NCBI RefSeq assembly: GCF_019455385.1
Contig: NZ_JACOFR010000031.1
Span: 1 to 64,000 of the forward strand
DNA length: 64,000 nucleotides
Direction: 5' to 3'
From: Bradyrhizobium sp. BR 10289
GTDB lineage: Bacteria > Pseudomonadota > Alphaproteobacteria > Rhizobiales > Xanthobacteraceae
Shown: piece after piece, positions 41,360 to 50,317 of the stretch
Position numbering within the stretch: position 1 is the stretch's first letter
How the letters are laid out: each line of letters starts with the position of its first letter
Notes under the pieces: model-generated
Told to the model about the DNA's origin: nothing
The model's database searches: none
The model's input: the letters and a program-made list of their open reading frames with translations, nothing else
Program-made: the position numbers and the translations under genes

Positions 41360-41983
41360 TCAGAAGTGATAGTTCACGCCTGCGCGCACAACGCTGGCGC
41401 TATAGCCGTTTGACACGCCTGTAATTGCGAACTGGCTCGTCGACAGGTCGACGTAGAGATATTCGAGCTTGGCGCTCCAGTTCGGCGCGAAGCCGACTTC
41501 CGCACCGGCACCGATGGTCCAGCCGGCGCTGGTGTGCGACTCCGTCCAGCCGAAGGTCTGCGCGCGCAGCTCGCCGAAGGCGAGACCGGCGGTGCCGTAG
41601 ACCAGCACGTTGCTGAACGTGTAGCCCGCGCGGCCGCGCAGGGTGCCGAACCAGGGATTGGAAAACTTCCACGGCGCGAACGTGTCGTCGGCACCGGCAG
41701 CCTGGATGTCGCCCTCGACACCAAACACCCATGGGCCGTTCTGGAAGTTGTAGCCGGCCTGCACGCCGCCGACGAAGCCGGAGGGCTTCACGGGCGTGTT
41801 GCTCACCGAGCCCCACTCATAGCCGAGATTGGCGCCGAGATAAGGGCCCGCCCAGCTATAGGCATTGAGCGGCTGATTGACGGTATAGGGCGCGCGCTGA
41901 CCGTAATTGAGATCGGCGGCTTCTGCCGAAGCTGTCCAGCCGGCAGCAACCAACGCGGCTGCGCCCACAACGAACCTCTTCAT
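41360..41983 (-). CDS. Outer-membrane beta-barrel protein (Omp25/RopB-like)
   Basis: A signal peptide (MKRFVVGAAALVAAGWTASA, cleaved near AEA) precedes an eight-stranded barrel. WAGPYLGANLGYEWGS, FVGGVQAGYNFQNGPWVFGVEG and AKLEYLYVDLS strands are visible, and the C-terminal strand ends NYHF, the phenylalanine signature recognised by the barrel-assembly machinery. The length of 207 residues fits the Omp25/RopB class of rhizobia and brucellae. A TTAA-N7-TTAAC site lies about 120 bases upstream. Structural and barrier roles are typical; transport of a specific substrate is not implied. Confidence 0.92.
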   Translation of the reverse strand: MKRFVVGAAALVAAGWTASAEAADLNYGQRAPYTVNQPLNAYSWAGPYLGANLGYEWGSVSNTPVKPSGFVGGVQAGYNFQNGPWVFGVEGDIQAAGADDTFAPWKFSNPWFGTLRGRAGYTFSNVLVYGTAGLAFGELRAQTFGWTESHTSAGWTIGAGAEVGFAPNWSAKLEYLYVDLSTSQFAITGVSNGYSASVVRAGVNYHF

Positions 41984-42097
41984 CGATATTCTCCAACGCA
42001 ACTGCCGTCCCCCGCGATGCCTGCGCCGCCGCGCGCGGCAAAACCGCATGGTTACGGAACCACCACTTTTTCGCGTAAGATTTATCGAGAGTTTTAA

Positions 42098-42114
42098 GTT
42101 AAAGGCCTGTTAAG
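42098..42114 (-). promoter_or_regulatory. Candidate CtrA binding site upstream of the barrel gene
   Basis: On the minus strand the bases read TTAACAGGCCTTTAAC, an exact match to the CtrA consensus TTAA-N7-TTAAC, placed about 115 bases before the barrel gene start. The region also has a TTAACAGGCTTAA stretch nearby. It lies between the barrel gene and the divergent uvrC, so either could be the target. No CtrA data are available from sequence alone. Confidence 0.4.
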
Positions 42115-42232
42115 CCGGGTTACCGCGCTGTTAACAGGCTTAAGCAAGCGTTACCGGGAACTGCGCCGCCATCCTGTGCGCGCCGCGTCGCCGGAACTTC
42201 AAATCGGCACCCCCAGCGCCTAAATTCGCACC

Positions 42233-44290
42233 ATGGTTCACGATTCCACCGACAATCCGGACGACCGCGCGCGCAAGGCGCGAGCTGCTGCGGCCGAGAC
42301 CCCACAGCAGGGGCTGGCGGCGCCGGACCTCGATCCGGCGGCGGCAGGCGGCGACGACGAGGACGATGCGCTGCTGCCCGATATCCTCGAAGAGAGCGGC
42401 GCGGTCGGCGAGGAGCCGCTGGCGACCGGTCACGAGGCGATCGAGCGCGCGGTCCGGCTCGCCCCGACCTCGCCGGGCGTCTATCGCATGCTCAGCGCGA
42501 ATGCCGACGTCCTCTATGTCGGCAAGGCCAAGAACGTCAAAAAGCGCCTGTCCAACTATGCGCGCCAGAGTGCGCCGCAGCCGGCGCGTATCCTGCGCAT
42601 GATCGCGGCCACCGTGACCGTGGAGATCGTCTCGACCAACACCGAGACCGAGGCGCTGCTGCTGGAAGCCAACCTCATCAAGCAGCTGCGGCCGCGCTTC
42701 AACGTCCAGCTGCGCGACGACAAGTCGTTTCCCTACATCCTGATCACCGGCGACCATTGGGCGCCGCAGATCCTCAAGCATCGCGGCGCACAGACCCGGC
42801 CCGGCCGCTATTTCGGCCCGTTCGCCTCCGCCGGCGCGGTCAACCGCACCATCACCGCCCTGCAGCGCGCGTTCCTGATCCGCTCCTGCACGGACTCGTT
42901 CTTCGAGAGCCGTACTCGGCCCTGCCTGCTCTACCAGATCCGCCGCTGCGCCGGCCCCTGCACGCGCGAGATCGATTTCGGCGGCTATACGACCCTGGTG
43001 CGCGAGGCGAGCGACTTCCTGTCCGGCAAGAGCCACGCGGTGAAGCAGGAGCTTGCCGGCGAAATGGAGAAGGCGGCCAGTGAGCTCGAATTCGAGCGCG
43101 CCGCGCTTTACCGCGACCGTCTTGCCGCGCTCTCCGCGATCCAGTCGCAGCAGGGCATCAACCCACGCACGGTGGAAGAGGCCGACGTGTTCGCCATCCA
43201 CCAGGAGGGCGGCTTCTTCTGCGTCGAGGTGTTCTTCTTTCGGACCGGCCAGAACTGGGGCAACCGCGCCTATTTCCCGCGTGCGGAGAAGACGTTCACG
43301 CCGGAGGAAGTGCTGGGCTCGTTCCTCGCCCAGTTCTACGACGACAAGCCGCCGCCGAAGGTCGTCCTGCTCTCGCATGAGATCGAGGAGAGCGAGCTGC
43401 TTGCCAACGCGCTCGCGATCAAGGCCGGCCACAAGGTCGAGGTCACCGTGCCCAAGCGCGGCGAGAAGAAGGAGCTCGTCGCGCACGCGCTGACCAATGC
43501 GCGCGAAGCGCTCGGCCGCAAGCTTGCGGACACCGCGACCCAGAGCCGGCTGCTCGACGCCATGGCGACGACGCTGAGCCTGCCGCATGCGCCCAAGCGC
43601 ATCGAGGTCTACGACAACAGCCATATTCAGGGCACCAATGCTGTCGGCGCGATGATCGTCGCCGGCCCCGATGGTTTCGTGAAGAACCAGTACCGCAAGT
43701 TCAACATCAAGTCGGAAGGGATCACCCCGGGCGACGACTTCGCCATGATGCGCGAGGTGCTGGAGCGCCGCTTCAAGCGCCTCATCAACCCGCCCGAGGA
43801 GGGCGCGGCCAAAGCAAAGGACGATGATTTCCCGCAATGGCCCGACCTCGTCATCATCGACGGCGGCCGCGGCCAGCTCAATGCCGTCCGGGAGATCTTT
43901 ACAAATCTCGGCCTGACCCAGGTATCGCTGATGTCGGTCGCCAAGGGCCCGGACCGCGATGCCGGCCGCGAAACCCTGTTCATGCCGGAGCGCGAGGCGA
44001 TCAAGCTGGAGCCGCGCGACCCCGTGCTCTATTTCATCCAGCGGCTGCGGGACGAGGCCCACCGCTTCGTCATCGGCTCGCACCGCAAGCTGCGCAAGAA
44101 GGACATCCGCGAAGCCGGTTTGCAGGAAATTCCGGGCATCGGCCCGTCACGCAAACGTGCCTTGCTGCATCATTTCGGAACCCTGAAGGAGATCGAACGG
44201 GCCTCGATCGCCGATCTCGGCAAGGTTCCTGGGGTGAGCGCCGAAAGCGCCCGCAGGATTTTCGACTATTTCCATCCCCAGCCGGGGTGA
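42233..44290 (+). CDS. uvrC: UvrABC excinuclease subunit C
   Basis: UvrC makes both incisions in nucleotide excision repair. After a variable N-terminal extension of about 75 residues (rich in Ala, Asp and Glu), the GIY-YIG 3' nuclease begins with SPGVYRMLSANADVLYVGKA. A UVR motif (FERAALYRDRLAALSAI), the RNase H-like 5' nuclease with DNSHIQGTNAVGAMIV, and C-terminal helix-hairpin-helix repeats (EIPGIGPSRKRALLHHFG) follow. At 685 residues it is slightly longer than usual. A minus-strand open frame of 647 residues is its shadow. Confidence 0.97.
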   Translation: MVHDSTDNPDDRARKARAAAAETPQQGLAAPDLDPAAAGGDDEDDALLPDILEESGAVGEEPLATGHEAIERAVRLAPTSPGVYRMLSANADVLYVGKAKNVKKRLSNYARQSAPQPARILRMIAATVTVEIVSTNTETEALLLEANLIKQLRPRFNVQLRDDKSFPYILITGDHWAPQILKHRGAQTRPGRYFGPFASAGAVNRTITALQRAFLIRSCTDSFFESRTRPCLLYQIRRCAGPCTREIDFGGYTTLVREASDFLSGKSHAVKQELAGEMEKAASELEFERAALYRDRLAALSAIQSQQGINPRTVEEADVFAIHQEGGFFCVEVFFFRTGQNWGNRAYFPRAEKTFTPEEVLGSFLAQFYDDKPPPKVVLLSHEIEESELLANALAIKAGHKVEVTVPKRGEKKELVAHALTNAREALGRKLADTATQSRLLDAMATTLSLPHAPKRIEVYDNSHIQGTNAVGAMIVAGPDGFVKNQYRKFNIKSEGITPGDDFAMMREVLERRFKRLINPPEEGAAKAKDDDFPQWPDLVIIDGGRGQLNAVREIFTNLGLTQVSLMSVAKGPDRDAGRETLFMPEREAIKLEPRDPVLYFIQRLRDEAHRFVIGSHRKLRKKDIREAGLQEIPGIGPSRKRALLHHFGTLKEIERASIADLGKVPGVSAESARRIFDYFHPQPG

Positions 44291-44386
44291 ACTAAAGGGG
44301 CCGCGGTCATATGGTCGTCGCACCCCGCACCCCATTTGGTGAGCGGGACGGTTGACCTTCAGGCACGAGCGGTATTGGTAGGACGG

Positions 44387-45004
44387 ATGAACATCGCCAC
44401 GACACGAGGGACGACCAGCCGCGCGATGTCCCTCCCGAACATCCTGACCTATGGCCGGATCGCCGCGATCCCGGTCGTAGTCGGATGCATCTATGCGCAG
44501 TCGATCCTGGATCAGCCGCTGTGGCTGCGCTGGCTCGCGGTCGCCATCTTCATTGCGGCTGCGGTCACCGACTACCTCGACGGCTATTACGCGCGAATCT
44601 GGAATCAGCAATCGGCGTTCGGCCGGATGCTCGATCCGATCGCGGACAAGCTGCTAGTCGCCTCCTGCCTGCTCATGCTGGCCGCCGACGGAATCATCCA
44701 CGGCTGGTCGCTATGGGCCGCCATCGTCATCCTGTGCCGCGAGATCCTGGTCTCGGGCCTGCGCGAATATCTCGCTGCACTCCGCGTCAGTGTGCCCGTG
44801 ACCAAGCTTGCGAAGTGGAAGACCACGGTCCAGCTCGTCGCGATCGGTTTCCTGCTCGCAGGGCCCGCCGGCGACGAGGTCGTGCCCGTGGTCTCGATGA
44901 TTGGGCTGGCGCTGCTGTGGGCCTCGGCCATCCTCACCATGTACACCGGCTACGATTATTTCCGCGCCGGCATCCATCACCTCATCAAGGAGGATGAGGG
45001 ATGA
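44387..45004 (+). CDS. pgsA: CDP-diacylglycerol-glycerol-3-phosphate 3-phosphatidyltransferase
   Basis: PgsA makes phosphatidylglycerol phosphate, the precursor of phosphatidylglycerol. The CDP-alcohol phosphatidyltransferase motif D-x2-D-G-x2-A-R-x8-G-x3-D-x3-D is present as DYLDGYYARIW and GRMLDPIADK. Several membrane helices follow. The ATG at 44387 gives 205 residues; ATG 44426 (MSLPNILTYGRI) is a plausible shorter start. Its stop overlaps the moaD start by four bases. Confidence 0.95.
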   Translation: MNIATTRGTTSRAMSLPNILTYGRIAAIPVVVGCIYAQSILDQPLWLRWLAVAIFIAAAVTDYLDGYYARIWNQQSAFGRMLDPIADKLLVASCLLMLAADGIIHGWSLWAAIVILCREILVSGLREYLAALRVSVPVTKLAKWKTTVQLVAIGFLLAGPAGDEVVPVVSMIGLALLWASAILTMYTGYDYFRAGIHHLIKEDEG

Positions 45005-45252
45005 AGGTGAAGTATTTTGCCTGGGTGCGCGAGCGCGTCGGTAAGGCGGAAGAAACCATCGAGCCGCCCGCGACCGTGCGCACCGTGGAAGAGCTGATCG
45101 CGTGGCTGTCCGGCCAAAGCGAGGCCTATGCCTATGCCTTCGAGAAGCCGAAGGTGATCCGCACCGCGATCGACCATGCGCACGTCAAATCCGACGCCGC
45201 GATCGCGGGCGCCCGCGAGATCGCGTTCTTCCCGCCGATGACCGGTGGCTAG
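45001..45252 (+). CDS. moaD: Molybdopterin synthase small subunit
   Basis: MoaD is the ubiquitin-like sulfur carrier that is thiocarboxylated and delivers sulfur for molybdopterin synthesis. It has 83 residues. The C-terminus ends PPMTGG with the two glycines required for activation. It begins MKVKYFAWVRERVGKAEE. Its ATG overlaps the pgsA stop (ATGA). moaE follows after a repeat. The other moa genes are not in this window. Confidence 0.94.
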   Translation: MKVKYFAWVRERVGKAEETIEPPATVRTVEELIAWLSGQSEAYAYAFEKPKVIRTAIDHAHVKSDAAIAGAREIAFFPPMTGG

Positions 45253-45290
45253 GCTAATGTTCTCGAGCAGACCAACGTACGGGGCCGCCA

Positions 45291-45415
45291 CACCTCTCCC
45301 CAACGGGGAGAGGTCGATTTGCGCAGCAAATCGGCTGACGGGGGTACAGGTCCCACGAGAGAGCGGATCCCCTCACCCGCGCTTCCGGCGCGACCTCTCC
45401 CTACGGGAGAGGTGT
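45291..45415. repeat. Palindromic intergenic repeat, CTCTCCCCGC-like (copy 7)
   Basis: ACACCTCTCCCCAACGGGGAG and CGACCTCTCCCTACGGGAGAGG hairpins are joined by GCGCAGCAAATCGGC and CCCCTCACCCGCGC stretches. It is a variant of the CTCTCCCCGC family, placed between moaD and moaE inside an otherwise compact operon. Confidence 0.65.
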
Positions 45416-45430
45416 GGGAGCAGCTAAGCC

Positions 45431-45898
45431 ATGACCTGCCCCGTCACCATCCGCATCCAGGAAGACGATTTCGACATTGCGCGCGAGATCGCGATTCTGA
45501 CCAAAAGCCGCACCGACATCGGCGCGGTCGTGAGCTTTTCCGGCATCTGCCGCGCCGAGGAGGACAGTTCGAAGGTCTCGGCGCTCACGCTCGAACATTA
45601 TCCCGGCATGGCGGAGGAGGAGATCAAGCGCCATGCCGACGAGGCTGTGTCGCGCTGGCCGCTGAACGGCGTCACCGTGATCCACCGCGTCGGCCGGTTC
45701 GTGCCCGGTCAGAACATCGTGCTGGTGCTGACGGCGTCGCAGCACCGCCAGGCCGCATTCCAGGCGGCCGAGTTCCTGATGGACTATCTCAAGACCAACG
45801 CGCCCTTCTGGAAGAAGGAAGAGAGCGCCACCGGCACCGGCTGGGTCGAGGCCCACGCCCGTGACGACGAGGCCGCCGCCCGCTGGACGAAATCGTAA
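45431..45898 (+). CDS. moaE: Molybdopterin synthase large subunit
   Basis: MoaE is the catalytic subunit that joins two MoaD-derived sulfurs to precursor Z. It has 155 residues. VVSFSGICRAEEDSSKV, LTLEHYPGMAEEEIKRHAD and KTNAPFWKKEES with its active-site lysine are typical. It lies after moaD and its stop overlaps the next start by one base, so pgsA-moaD-moaE-prmB-like genes form an operon with a repeat in it. Confidence 0.95.
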   Translation: MTCPVTIRIQEDDFDIAREIAILTKSRTDIGAVVSFSGICRAEEDSSKVSALTLEHYPGMAEEEIKRHADEAVSRWPLNGVTVIHRVGRFVPGQNIVLVLTASQHRQAAFQAAEFLMDYLKTNAPFWKKEESATGTGWVEAHARDDEAAARWTKS

Positions 45899-46857
45899 TG
45901 GCAAAAGCTACGAAAAAGACCACGCGCGGCCGCGCCGCGCCAAAGCTTGCGAAGGTGGGCTCCGGCGAGCTCGTCACGCTGCTCGATTACGTCCGCTACG
46001 CGGTGAGCCGGTTCGTCGAAGCAAAGCTCGCTTTTGCCCATGGCACGACCGATCCGGTCGCGGAAGCGGCCTTCCTGGTCTGCGAGGCCCTGCACCTCAA
46101 TCCCGAACAGTTCGATGGCTTTGCCCATGCCCGCGTCACGATCGCGGAAGGCAAGACCGTCCTCGACCTCATCCATCGACGCGTCACCACGCGCAAACCG
46201 GCGGCCTATCTCGTCAACAAGATCTATATGCGCGGCCTGCCGTTCTACGTCGATGAACGCGTCATCGTCCCGCGCTCCTTCATCGGCGAACTGCTGGAGT
46301 CGCATTTCGGCGGCGAAGAAGGCGCAGGCGCGCTGATCGACGATCCCACGGCCGTCGAGCGCGTGCTCGATCTCTGCACGGGGTCGGGATGTCTTGCGAT
46401 CCTCGCGGCCCATCATTTCCCGTATGCGGCGATCGATGTCGTCGATATCTCCAAAGGCGCGATCGAGGTTGCCACGCGCAATGTCGACGAATACGGACTC
46501 GTTGAGCGGATCACGCTCCATCGTGGCGACCTGTTCGCCCCCCTCGGCGATGCACGCTACGACCTCATCATCACCAACCCGCCTTATGTCGATGCCGAAG
46601 GCATGGCCGCGCTGCCGCCGGAATGCCGGGCCGAGCCAAAGCTCGCCTTCGACGGCGGCGCCGATGGTCTCGACGTGGTCCGCCGCATCCTGGCTGAAGC
46701 ACCCGACCACCTGACGCCCGGCGGCGGGTTGATCTGCGAGATCGGCCGCGGTCGCGATCTGGTGGAGGAGGCCTTCCCGGAACTGCCGCTGCTCTGGCTC
46801 GACACCGAGGATTCCGAGGGCGAGGTGTTCTGGATTTCGGCCGCCGATCTCGGCTGA
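45898..46857 (+). CDS. prmB: PrmB-like N5-glutamine methyltransferase
   Basis: PrmB methylates a glutamine of ribosomal protein L3. This protein has 319 residues, a basic N-terminal extension (MAKATKKTTRGR) and a helical region. RVLDLCTGSGCLAILAAHHF is the SAM site, and LIITNPPYVDAEGM holds the NPPY motif needed for methylation of amide nitrogen. HemK/PrmC enzymes share the motif, but the order and wording fit PrmB better. It starts on the stop of moaE. Confidence 0.88.
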   Translation: MAKATKKTTRGRAAPKLAKVGSGELVTLLDYVRYAVSRFVEAKLAFAHGTTDPVAEAAFLVCEALHLNPEQFDGFAHARVTIAEGKTVLDLIHRRVTTRKPAAYLVNKIYMRGLPFYVDERVIVPRSFIGELLESHFGGEEGAGALIDDPTAVERVLDLCTGSGCLAILAAHHFPYAAIDVVDISKGAIEVATRNVDEYGLVERITLHRGDLFAPLGDARYDLIITNPPYVDAEGMAALPPECRAEPKLAFDGGADGLDVVRRILAEAPDHLTPGGGLICEIGRGRDLVEEAFPELPLLWLDTEDSEGEVFWISAADLG

Positions 46858-46948
46858 TTCGCCACGACGGATGGCGCTCCGTCGGAACAAGTCAAATTCC
46901 GCCACGTTCACTCCCCGAAGAATTTCTTAGCTCTCGGAGGATGACCGC

Positions 46949-47536
46949 ATGCTCGCGCCATCGGGCGAATTGCTGCGCGCCGGCATGGCGCTCAAGCTCA
47001 ACCACGTCAAACGCGCCGCTCAATCCTATCTGCGTGACCAGACCAGCCAGGCAACCGGCAAGGTGACGTCTTACGCGGTGGCAGGCGGGCTCTTTGCAGT
47101 GGCGGGCCTGTTCTTGATCGCGGCATTCTTCGTCGGGCTGATCGCCCTGTACCGCTGGGTCGCCATCACCTACGGGCAGTTCTGGGGGTTTGGTGCCGCC
47201 GGGGGATTGCTGCTGGTGCTGGCAGCGGTCTGCACCGGCGTGGCAATGGCGCAGATGAAGCGCAAAGCCAAGCCGATCGTGCCGCTGGCCAGCCGGTTGC
47301 GCGTCGCGATCGCGACCCCGCGAATCCCGCGCGGGACGGTCAAAGAGGCCGTGAAAGAGGTCGCGACCACGATCCCCCTTGCGCCGCTCGCGCCGGGCGA
47401 GCGCCGCCACGGCGCGAGAGCCTGGCCCGTTCGCACCAACCGACCCGTGCAACTTGGCCTGATGCTCGCCGCGATTGGCGTGGCGGGGTTCACGGCGGCG
47501 CGCCGCCGGCGTCACGGCCAGAGATTGGGCGCTTAA
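46949..47536 (+). CDS. Membrane protein resembling phage-holin superfamily III/nutrient-deprivation proteins
   Basis: This 195-residue protein has an amphipathic N-terminal region (LKLNHVKRAAQSYLRD), two adjacent transmembrane helices (YAVAGGLFAVAGLFLIAAFF and FGAAGGLLLVLAAVCTGVAM), a basic linker and a third hydrophobic segment near residue 170. The layout resembles the DUF1469 or holin-like proteins of rhizobia. The next gene starts directly at its stop. The function is unknown; the holin-like resemblance does not mean phage origin. Confidence 0.8.
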   Translation: MLAPSGELLRAGMALKLNHVKRAAQSYLRDQTSQATGKVTSYAVAGGLFAVAGLFLIAAFFVGLIALYRWVAITYGQFWGFGAAGGLLLVLAAVCTGVAMAQMKRKAKPIVPLASRLRVAIATPRIPRGTVKEAVKEVATTIPLAPLAPGERRHGARAWPVRTNRPVQLGLMLAAIGVAGFTAARRRRHGQRLGA

Positions 47537-48667
47537 ATGCCGGTGCGGCGCTCCGAACAGATCGACTCCTGGCTGCTGGTAGCGGCGACGGCGATCTTTG
47601 TGCTGACGGCGGAGCGCTATTTTCAGGACACAGGCTTGCCGCTATCCGGGCCACCGCAAGACCACCGCAAAGGCGAGGCGAATTCACCGGAAACGCCCCC
47701 CGCGCGCGCGGCCGCGCAGCCCGGCCACGGCCGCCGTGCCAGGAGCCCGTTCGAGATCCCCTGGAAGGGCTGGAAGGATATCTTCTGGCGTACTTATCAG
47801 CGCATCGATGAGGATCGTCTGCTTGCCACGGCGGGCGGCGTCGTGTTCTTCGGGCTGCTCGCGATCTTTCCCGCGGTCACGGCGCTTGTCTCCTCCTACG
47901 GCTTGTTCGCCGATCCCAAGACGATCAGCGACAACCTCCAGACGCTCGCGACGATGCTGCCCGAAGGCTCGTTCCAGATCGTCGAGGACCAGGTCGCGCG
48001 CGTGGTCTCGAACGGCAATACGACGCTGGGTGCCACCTTCCTGTTCGGCCTCGTGCTTGCGATCTGGAGCGCCAATGCCGGGGTCAAATCGATCTTCGAC
48101 GCCCTCAACGTCGCCTATGAGGAGCGCGAGAAGCGCAGCTTCATCAAACTCAACATGGTGTCGCTGGCCTTCACGGTCGGCGGCATCGTGGCGCTGCTGG
48201 TGATGGTGGGAGTTGTCGTCGCCTTCCCACTCGCGCTCAATCGTCTCGGCATGGCGCCCGAAAGCAAGCTGATCGTGGCGCTGGCGCGATGGCCGCTGAT
48301 GTTTCTCATCCTGCTGGGGGCGCTTGCAATCCTCTACCGCTTCGCGCCCAGCCGCGATGCGCCGCGATGGCAATGGCTGAGCCTCGGCGCGGTGATCGCC
48401 GCCATCCTCTGGATCGCCGGCTCGGCCCTGCTCTCCTGGTATCTGTCGGAATTCGCCAATTACAACGCGACCTACGGCTCGCTGGGCGCCGCGATCGGTT
48501 TGATGACCTGGATGTGGATGTCGGCGATCGTCATCATGTTCGGCGCCGAGCTGAATTCGGAGATCGAACGGCAGACACTGAAGGACACGACCGAGGGGCC
48601 GCCCAAGCCGCTCGGCACCCGCGACGCCGTCTCGGCCGACACGGTCGGCGCCGCCGCACCGGCCTGA
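47537..48667 (+). CDS. YihY/BrkB family membrane protein
   Basis: This 376-residue membrane protein has a polar, basic N-terminal part of about 90 residues. Then comes the YihY core: DRLLATAGGVVFFGLLAIFP, later ATFLFGLVLAIWSANAGVKS, and ASALLSWYLSEFANYNATYG with ending GAELNSEIERQT. Six helices are likely. YihY was once called ribonuclease BN by mistake; its role is not settled. The gene follows the holin-like gene with no gap, so the two form an operon. Confidence 0.9.
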   Translation: MPVRRSEQIDSWLLVAATAIFVLTAERYFQDTGLPLSGPPQDHRKGEANSPETPPARAAAQPGHGRRARSPFEIPWKGWKDIFWRTYQRIDEDRLLATAGGVVFFGLLAIFPAVTALVSSYGLFADPKTISDNLQTLATMLPEGSFQIVEDQVARVVSNGNTTLGATFLFGLVLAIWSANAGVKSIFDALNVAYEEREKRSFIKLNMVSLAFTVGGIVALLVMVGVVVAFPLALNRLGMAPESKLIVALARWPLMFLILLGALAILYRFAPSRDAPRWQWLSLGAVIAAILWIAGSALLSWYLSEFANYNATYGSLGAAIGLMTWMWMSAIVIMFGAELNSEIERQTLKDTTEGPPKPLGTRDAVSADTVGAAAPA

Positions 48668-48814
48668 CCGCCTGGGAGCGGGCCGCTATCCCCTCGAATC
48701 AACAATGATGTTAGGCTCGCGCCACTTGGGGAAGCACGAGGCGTGACGGGTCGCGCAGTGTGACCCGTGTTTTCCCGGGTGAGACTGTCAGCTCTTTGAG
48801 GCGTAACGCGCGGC

Positions 48815-50302
48815 ATGATTCGCATTTCGACGATCTTCATCGCCATCTGCATGGTTCTGGTCGCGGCCTCGCTCGGGCTTGTGCTCTACTCGGTCGCCGG
48901 CATCAGCGGGACGGAATCCGCGATCGTGGCATTGACCGCGCTGACCTTCCTGATCCTCTACAACGCGGTGTCGATGCGGCTGCGCGACCGCAGCGACGTC
49001 GGCGGCCAGATCGCCGACCTCTCCCGCGGCACCGCCGACCTCGCCCGCCAGGTCGCCGAGTTCGGCCGCCGGCTGGCTGCGATCGAGGGACGTATCGCCT
49101 CGTCGAATTCGACCAACTCCGACCGCATCCAGTCGGTGGTCGGCGAGATCAACGAGCTCGGCGGACTGGTCAAGCAGCTCGCCACCACCGTATCGGCCCA
49201 TGAAGACCTCCTGGCCGGCAGCGCGCCCGTGCCGGCCTCCGGCCCGGCCGCGCGGCTGGAGCCAGAAACGCCGCTTGACCTGGTTGCGCCCTTCGAGGAG
49301 CGGGTCGCCCCTCCCCCGCTTCCCGCGCCGCCACCGCGGCCGGCCCCGCCGGTGGTCCAGACCCAGGCCGCCAATCCCGTTCAGGTCGCCAACGGGCGCA
49401 ACCAGAGCCAGATGCTGGCGACGCTGCGCGGCGCCATCGACGAGAACCGCATCGACATCTTCCTCCAGCCGATGGTGACGCTGCCGCAGCGCAAGGTGCG
49501 GTTCTACGAGGCGGTGACGCGCCTGCGCGACGAGCGCGACCAATTGATCGCCGCCGAGGAGTTCATCAGCATCGCCGAGGCCTCCGGCCTGATCGGGCGC
49601 ATCGACAACATGGTGATGCTGCGTTGTGTGCAGGTGCTGCGCCGCCTGATGGTGCGCAACAAGGATGTCGGCGTGTTCTGCAACGTCGCGGCCTCCACGC
49701 TCGGCAATTCCACCAGCTTTGCGCAATGCCTCGACTTCCTCGAAGCCAACCGGGCGCTGGCGCCGTCGCTGGTGCTGGAGTTCAAGCAGTCGACCTTCCG
49801 CAGTCTCGGCCCGACCGAGACCGAAAACCTCGCAGCGCTTGCCCAGCGCGGCTTCCGCTTCTCGATCGACCACGTCACCGATCTCAGGATCGAGCCGCGC
49901 GAGCTCGCCGACCGCGGCGTGCGCTTCATCAAGGTGCCGGCCTCGCTGCTGCTCGATCCCCGGCAGGCCTCGACCTCGGACATCCACCCGTCCGACCTCT
50001 CCGACCTGCTCGGCCGTTTCGGCATCGACCTGATCGCCGAGCGGATCGAGGGCGAACGTGCGGTGGTGGACCTGCTCGACTATGACGTGCGGTTCGGCCA
50101 GGGATTCCTGTTCGCCCCGCCCCGGCCATTGCGGCCCGAGGGGGCATCTGCTACCGGCGGGGCCTCGCCGAACCAGGCGCAGGATATTCAGGGATCCAAT
50201 GGCTCCGCTTCCCCCAGCCAAGGTACGACATCTGGCGCGACGTCAGCCGTACCTCCGGCACAGCGCATCACCGGAAACGCGGCGCTCGCGCGCCGTATCT
50301 GA
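48815..50302 (+). CDS. TipF-like membrane protein with a degenerate EAL domain
   Basis: Two N-terminal membrane helices (FIAICMVLVAASLGLVLYSV and a second from about residue 31) lead to a coiled coil (residues 55-115) and a proline-rich linker, then an EAL-family domain (190-440). This order is that of Caulobacter TipF, a c-di-GMP receptor for flagellar assembly. Key residues differ from active enzymes: EAL reads EAV (232-234), the DDFG block reads DHVT (Asp352-His353), and the ELTE block reads EFKQ. QGFLFAPP is kept. I infer a c-di-GMP-binding or structural role rather than phosphodiesterase activity. No flagellar genes are near. Confidence 0.88.
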   Translation: MIRISTIFIAICMVLVAASLGLVLYSVAGISGTESAIVALTALTFLILYNAVSMRLRDRSDVGGQIADLSRGTADLARQVAEFGRRLAAIEGRIASSNSTNSDRIQSVVGEINELGGLVKQLATTVSAHEDLLAGSAPVPASGPAARLEPETPLDLVAPFEERVAPPPLPAPPPRPAPPVVQTQAANPVQVANGRNQSQMLATLRGAIDENRIDIFLQPMVTLPQRKVRFYEAVTRLRDERDQLIAAEEFISIAEASGLIGRIDNMVMLRCVQVLRRLMVRNKDVGVFCNVAASTLGNSTSFAQCLDFLEANRALAPSLVLEFKQSTFRSLGPTETENLAALAQRGFRFSIDHVTDLRIEPRELADRGVRFIKVPASLLLDPRQASTSDIHPSDLSDLLGRFGIDLIAERIEGERAVVDLLDYDVRFGQGFLFAPPRPLRPEGASATGGASPNQAQDIQGSNGSASPSQGTTSGATSAVPPAQRITGNAALARRI

Positions 50303-50317
50303 TCGGCCGCTCGTATC

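Noticed and set aside
42140..44083. Minus-strand open frame of 647 residues opposite uvrC
   Set aside because: It is an antisense shadow of uvrC with no domain, no ribosome site and skewed amino acid use.
46949..47536. Holin-like protein as part of a prophage
   Set aside because: Its neighbours are housekeeping genes, there is no lysis or structural phage gene, and composition is normal.
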